Origin: Streptomyces sp. BA2
Lineage (GTDB): Bacteria > Actinomycetota > Actinomycetes > Streptomycetales > Streptomycetaceae
Direction: 5' to 3'
DNA: 64,000 bases
Assembly (NCBI RefSeq): GCF_009769735.1
Contig: NZ_WSRO01000002.1
Span: forward strand, 5,964,001 to 6,028,000
The position numbers were made by a program, and so were the translations under genes. Below the pieces are notes generated by a model, which made no database searches, had not been told where the DNA came from, and saw nothing but the letters and a program-made list of their open reading frames with translations. Below are positions 60,159 to 64,000 of this stretch, piece after piece (the stretch's first letter is position 1; the number at the start of each line of letters is the position of its first letter).

Positions 60159-61646
60159 TCAACTCGTCACCGGCGCTCGGTCGGGGCCGGGCGGCCCGGG
60201 TCTGCGTTCCGGATCGTCGAACAGGATCGCCAGATGGCGCCCCACGTGGTTGTCCCAGCCCTCGGGCCCCAGCGCCAGAGCCTCCTTGCGCCAATTTCCG
60301 GCGCGCGTCACCAGGCTGGACAGGCCCCTGTCCTGGACCATCTCGGCGACCGCCTCCTTGAAGGCGGGATCACCGCAGTCACCGCGGTGCCAGATCATCG
60401 CGGGCACCCCCGCCCGCAGTCCCGCCATGAACTCCTGGTGGCCGGCGGGTGAGTCGGTGCCGGGTGGCTGGCTCAGTACGAGACAGACCGCGTGGTCGTC
60501 CTCCTTCAGCTCGCGCTCCAGGTGGAAGTGCGACTGGCCCGGAGGGTTGAAGTACGAATGGCTGTCGGCGGGCTGCTCCTTGAGCTGGCGCCACTTCTTG
60601 TGCCAGGGGCGGTGCCAGGCGGCTTTGCGCAGGCGCTCGAAGCTGCGGATCAGGACGGCGTAGTCCATCACCAGGGGGGTCGGTGACGAGGAGGAGGACT
60701 CCTTGTGCCACCACTCCACGGGCTCGCCCAGCAATTCCCACGGGAGGATGAATTCAAGGACGACCGGTTGTCGCAGGTCCGCCCATCGCTCCTCGGTCTG
60801 CTCGATGAGGACCTCGACCTCGGCGGGCAGGTCGTCGCGGTGCAGATGCAGGGTCTCGCCCGGCACGGGATGCCAGCCGTCGGCGTCCGACTGCCGCCAG
60901 TGGGAGAGGAGATAGCGATCGGGATCCACTCCGTCGGGCTCGAACTGGATCATCAGATACGCGGGCACCATGGGCGGCGGAGCCTGCTGGACCATGCCGC
61001 TGCGCTGCCAGTCGGCGATCTGATCCTCAAGGCCCCACGTCCTGGCCTGCTGACGGTTCCAGCGACGCAGGTCCTCCGCTGCCTCCATCTGTCCGTCCTC
61101 CACGAGCCGTTCGGCGGCCAGGGCCAGGAACGCCATGCTGACGGGGAGTTCCCTCGCGGCGGTGTTGTCGCCGGCCAGCCGTAGAAAGACTGCCCATCCC
61201 GTGTCGCACCACGCGGGCAATTCCTGGGTGCGTGACCGGCTGGCCCGCCGGGCGAGCGTGGCGAGTCCGGCCGATGAGCGCATGTCCCGCAGGATGGGCT
61301 GCAAGGGATGCAGGTCGGCGCCGTCGAAGAACTCCACGGCCTCCCATTCGTCCACGAGACGCAGCAGCGACAGAATGGCGGAAGACTGCTGCTCCAGATA
61401 TTGCAGGCAGCGCACCAGACACCCAAGGCCGTCAGGAATCTGCGCGCAGCGCTCCACCAGCTGGAGCAGCCAGGGCCGCAGCGCGGCGTTGCGCAGGGGC
61501 TCCACGGGGGATTCCAGCTCGTCGCTCAGCATGCGCACCCATAGATCGGCGCTGTTCTCCTGTCGTACCGTGCTCGATTCCTGCAGTACGTCGACGATGT
61601 CGGCGACCAATTCGTTGCGAACCCTCGCAGGGCTGCGCCCTTCCAC
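60159..61646 (-). CDS. VMAP-C domain protein with N-terminal effector-associated domain
   Basis: 495 residues. The GTG at 61646 follows GGGAGGTCACGGGG. Residues about 5-105 are helical and match the EAD2 pattern (LVADIVDVLQESSTVR..., IPDGLGCLVRCLQYLEQQS). The rest resembles the VMAP C-terminal domain of the vWA-MoxR-associated conflict systems, with LLSHWRQSDADGWHPV, VVLEFILPWELLGEPVEWW and a C-terminal LFDDPERRPGPPG. The VMAP partners vWA and MoxR are not in the window. The shared EAD type suggests it recruits the protease at 52542. Confidence 0.78.
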   Translation of the reverse strand: MEGRSPARVRNELVADIVDVLQESSTVRQENSADLWVRMLSDELESPVEPLRNAALRPWLLQLVERCAQIPDGLGCLVRCLQYLEQQSSAILSLLRLVDEWEAVEFFDGADLHPLQPILRDMRSSAGLATLARRASRSRTQELPAWCDTGWAVFLRLAGDNTAARELPVSMAFLALAAERLVEDGQMEAAEDLRRWNRQQARTWGLEDQIADWQRSGMVQQAPPPMVPAYLMIQFEPDGVDPDRYLLSHWRQSDADGWHPVPGETLHLHRDDLPAEVEVLIEQTEERWADLRQPVVLEFILPWELLGEPVEWWHKESSSSSPTPLVMDYAVLIRSFERLRKAAWHRPWHKKWRQLKEQPADSHSYFNPPGQSHFHLERELKEDDHAVCLVLSQPPGTDSPAGHQEFMAGLRAGVPAMIWHRGDCGDPAFKEAVAEMVQDRGLSSLVTRAGNWRKEALALGPEGWDNHVGRHLAILFDDPERRPGPPGPDRAPVTS

Positions 61647-61857
61647 CCCCGTGACCTCCCGATCGCCACCAGCAGTCAGCAGTCAGCACTCGTGTGCATC
61701 GATGGTGCGGCATCGTCGTATCGATGGTGGTGACAAGCGTACGGCCACAGTTCAGCTCAGGGCAGGCCTCCGGCCATGAGCAGAACAGAGCTGTGACCAT
61801 TTGCCGTGTGCCGCCAACTCCCCGGTAGCAGCGGCCAGTTAGCGTGCACTGGTGAAT

Positions 61858-62964
61858 TCAATCGCTTGCGAGTCCTGACTTCAAACCCGCCCCGCACAGC
61901 GGAACCACGGCCGTGCGCTCGCCGAGTGCGCCGTCCCGTACGGCGGCCCAGCACGCGACGCCGGTCGCCTCGACGTACAACCCGCGTCCCGCCAGATCCA
62001 GTTGGGCGTCCCGGATCTGGTCCTCCGTGACGGTCAGGAAGCCACCGCCGAGACCGCGTACGGCCCGGAGGATCTGCCGTGCGCGGGGCGGCCGCGGAAT
62101 GGCGATGCCCTCCGCGAGCGTGGGCGCCGCCGGGGTGGAGCCCAGGGGCTCGTCGGCGCCGGCGCGCCACGCCTCGGCCAGCGGGGAGACCGCGGCGGCC
62201 TGCACGGCGTACAGCGCCGGTGCCTTCGCGATCAGGCCCGCCGCGTGCAGTTCCCGCACCGCGAGCGCCGCGCCGAGCAGCAGGGTGCCGTTGCCCACGG
62301 GCACGACGAGCGCGTCCGGCAGCCGGCCGCCCAGGTCCTCCCACAGCTCGTGGACGTACGTCTTGGTGCCCTGCAGGAAGTAGGGGTTGTGGACGTGTGA
62401 GGCGTAGAAGGTGCCCGGTTCGTCGGCCGCCGTACGGGCCGTCCATGCCGTCTTCTCGCGGTCTCCGGGGACGACTTCGAGCCGCGCTCCGTGCGCGCCG
62501 ATCTGCTCCAGCTTCTTCGGTGACGTGCCCTCAGGGACGTACACAGTGCAGGGCAGTCCGGCCCGCGCGCAGTACGCGGCGATCGCCGTGCCCGCGTTGC
62601 CGCTGCTGTCGGCGATCACCCGTTCCGGGGCGAGCCGCAGCGCGAGCGCGGCGAGCATGACGGCGCCCCGGTCCTTGAAGGAGAGCGTCGGCATCAGGAA
62701 GTCGAGCTTGGCCGAGATCGCGCCATCCAGCGGTACGAGCGGTGTGCGGCCCTCGCCGAGCGAGAAGGCGGGGACGGGCAGCGGCAGGGACTCCGCGTAC
62801 CGCCACAGTGAATTGACCCTTCCGTTCAGGGACTTCAGCGGTGCGGGATTGGGGGAGAAGTCCAGGTCGAGCGGGCCACGGCAGACGGGGCAGCACCAGG
62901 CGAGGGTGCCCGCGGGGACACGGGTTCCGTCGGTGGGGCAGAAACAGTCCGGCAATGCTGTCAT
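61858..62964 (-). CDS. Threonine-synthase-like PLP enzyme
   Basis: 368 residues, fold type II PLP enzyme. N-terminal Cys4-like zinc pattern (CFCPTDGT ... WCCPVCRG), then the PLP lysine in PTLSFKDRGA (about 92-101), SSGNAGTAIAAY (about 119, phosphate contact) and VPVGNGTLLLG (about 196). The C-terminal CGAGLKSG also fits. Such proteins resemble threonine synthase but many act on other hydroxy or amino acids; the true thrC usually sits with hom and thrB, absent here. The preceding 211-base gap shows no other gene. Confidence 0.82.
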   Translation of the reverse strand: MTALPDCFCPTDGTRVPAGTLAWCCPVCRGPLDLDFSPNPAPLKSLNGRVNSLWRYAESLPLPVPAFSLGEGRTPLVPLDGAISAKLDFLMPTLSFKDRGAVMLAALALRLAPERVIADSSGNAGTAIAAYCARAGLPCTVYVPEGTSPKKLEQIGAHGARLEVVPGDREKTAWTARTAADEPGTFYASHVHNPYFLQGTKTYVHELWEDLGGRLPDALVVPVGNGTLLLGAALAVRELHAAGLIAKAPALYAVQAAAVSPLAEAWRAGADEPLGSTPAAPTLAEGIAIPRPPRARQILRAVRGLGGGFLTVTEDQIRDAQLDLAGRGLYVEATGVACWAAVRDGALGERTAVVPLCGAGLKSGLASD

Positions 62965-63196
62965 GTACGCAGGCTAGTTGGGGCATTTGGGGCGGATGTG
63001 TCATGGCGGGTGCGTGGCGGTCATGTTACGTCCGGTACTGACCCTTGTGGGATTCCTATGGATCCGCCAATCTTTCGTCCCGACGAAGGCAAAAGTAGAC
63101 ACGTCAATTGACATGCTCCTGTCGTTTGCCTCCGCGTGTGGGCACCACCGGCTCCACCCCCCACCAGCGCACCACCTATTGAGGAGGACCCCTCAG

Positions 63197-64000
63197 ATGG
63201 CAGTGATGCGTCATACCCGCCGAAGACTGGCCGGGATCAGCGCGACAGCGGTCGCGGCCCTCGCCCTCGGCGTCGTATCCGCCCTTCCCGCCACCGCCCA
63301 GCCGGGTCAGGCCGAAGGCACGATCGAGAACGCCGGAGCCCCCGGCGCGATACCCGGCAGCTACATAGTCAGCCTCGACGCGGACGCCGCGAAGGCGGAC
63401 TCCAAGCAGGGCAAGGCCCTGGCCGAGAAGTACGGCGCCGAGATCGACCGCACGTACAAGAAGGCGCTCAACGGTTACGCGGTCGAGCTCTCCGCGGCCG
63501 AGGCCAAGAAGTTCGCCGCGGACCCGGCGGTCGACTCCGTCGTGCAGAACCGCACGTTCACGGTCGACGCCACCCAGCCGAACCCGCCGTCCTGGGGCCT
63601 GGACCGCATCGACCAGAAGACGCTCCCGCTGAACAACTCCTACACCTACCCGGACTCCGCCGGTGAGGGCGTCACGGCGTACGTCATCGACACCGGAGTC
63701 CGCATCAGCCACAGCGACTTCGGCGGACGCGCCTCCTACGGCTACGACGCCATCGACAACGACAACACCGCGCAGGATGGCCACGGCCACGGCACGCACG
63801 TCGCGGGCACCGTCGGCGGAACCCTGCACGGCGTCGCCAAGAAGGCGAAGATCGTCGGCGTGCGCGTCCTGAACAACCAGGGCTCCGGCACCACCGCGCA
63901 GGTCGTCGCCGGCATCGACTGGGTCGCCCGGAACGCGGTCAAGCCCGCCGTCGCGAACATGTCGCTCGGCGGCGGCGCCGACAGCGCCCTGGACACGGCC
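63197..64000 (+). CDS. Secreted S8 subtilisin-like protease, 3' end cut by window
   Basis: First 268 residues visible. GAGGAGGACCCCTCAG precedes the ATG at 63197; ATG 63206 is an alternative. A signal peptide (basic MRHTRRRLAG, hydrophobic core, cleavage near ATA-QP at about 36) is followed by an I9 propeptide (about 52-125) with YIVSLDADAA. The catalytic Asp is in AYVIDTGVRISHSDF (about 160) and His in DGHGHGTHVAGT (about 200). The Ser lies beyond the window. Extracellular protease that matures by removing its propeptide. Confidence 0.92.
   Translation, partial: MAVMRHTRRRLAGISATAVAALALGVVSALPATAQPGQAEGTIENAGAPGAIPGSYIVSLDADAAKADSKQGKALAEKYGAEIDRTYKKALNGYAVELSAAEAKKFAADPAVDSVVQNRTFTVDATQPNPPSWGLDRIDQKTLPLNNSYTYPDSAGEGVTAYVIDTGVRISHSDFGGRASYGYDAIDNDNTAQDGHGHGTHVAGTVGGTLHGVAKKAKIVGVRVLNNQGSGTTAQVVAGIDWVARNAVKPAVANMSLGGGADSALDTA

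Overview
This 64-kb window is high-GC actinobacterial DNA, almost certainly from a Streptomyces chromosome. The evidence is the long ATGA-coupled operons, frequent GTG starts, a few rare TTA codons, and above all four chaplin genes, three rodlin genes and a melC tyrosinase pair, which are Streptomyces hallmarks. From memory, the chaplin-melC-exopolysaccharide-chaplin-rodlin order matches the S. coelicolor SCO2699-SCO2719 neighbourhood. No tRNA, rRNA, CRISPR array or insertion sequence was recognised.

Region 1 (1-27.5 kb) is a biosynthetic gene cluster without modular PKS or NRPS genes. It holds two acyl/AMP ligases (one cut by the left edge), a TauD-type Fe/2-oxoglutarate oxygenase, an MMPL exporter, a large LuxR-type STAND regulator, a Sfp-type PPTase and a flavin monooxygenase. 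A tightly coupled ThDP enzyme-SRPBCC-KASIII trio runs leftward. Divergent from it runs a rightward series: free-standing ACP, cyclopropane-synthase-like methyltransferase, amine-oxidase-like flavoenzyme, thioester-reductase-like epimerase, SDR, MFS exporter, membrane desaturase, fatty-acyl-AMP ligase, HisC-like aminotransferase, acyl-CoA dehydrogenase, hemerythrin, DUF6875-like protein and a canonical FabH-like KASIII. Together they suggest a desaturated or C-methylated fatty acyl chain built on one ACP, joined to a keto-acid or amine unit, oxidised and exported. I do not recognise the product.

Region 2 (27.5-52.2 kb) serves the aerial-hypha surface. It contains chpG, a DUF5949-VKOR-melC1-melC2 operon, small secreted proteins, chpF, a secreted DUF3344-like protein and a 9-kb exopolysaccharide operon (two GT4 transferases, initiating sugar transferase, polymerase/ligase, MurJ-type flippase, CE4 deacetylase, Wzz-like protein, FemAB/GNAT). 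It continues with a secreted GH26-like glycanase, an ATP-grasp enzyme, a flavin oxidoreductase, sortase-anchored chpA, chpD, divergent rodlins, a LytR-CpsA-Psr protein and a third rodlin. Several chaplin and rodlin promoters carry boxes like those of the sigma factor BldN.

Region 3 (52.2-61.7 kb) is the most unusual. It combines a trypco2 protein, a trypsin-like protease with an effector-associated domain (EAD), an FxsA-like 70-residue peptide, a HExxH-type putative peptide hydroxylase, a 1299-residue SAV_2336/NB-ARC/TPR protein and a VMAP-C protein with its own EAD-like domain. It looks like an NTP-dependent conflict (immunity-like) system joined to a ribosomal-peptide modification cassette that lacks the usual radical SAM enzyme. 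Three of its genes carry in-frame TTA codons, suggesting bldA (developmental) control.

Region 4 (61.8-64 kb) has a threonine-synthase-like PLP enzyme and the start of a secreted S8 subtilisin-like protease cut by the right edge.
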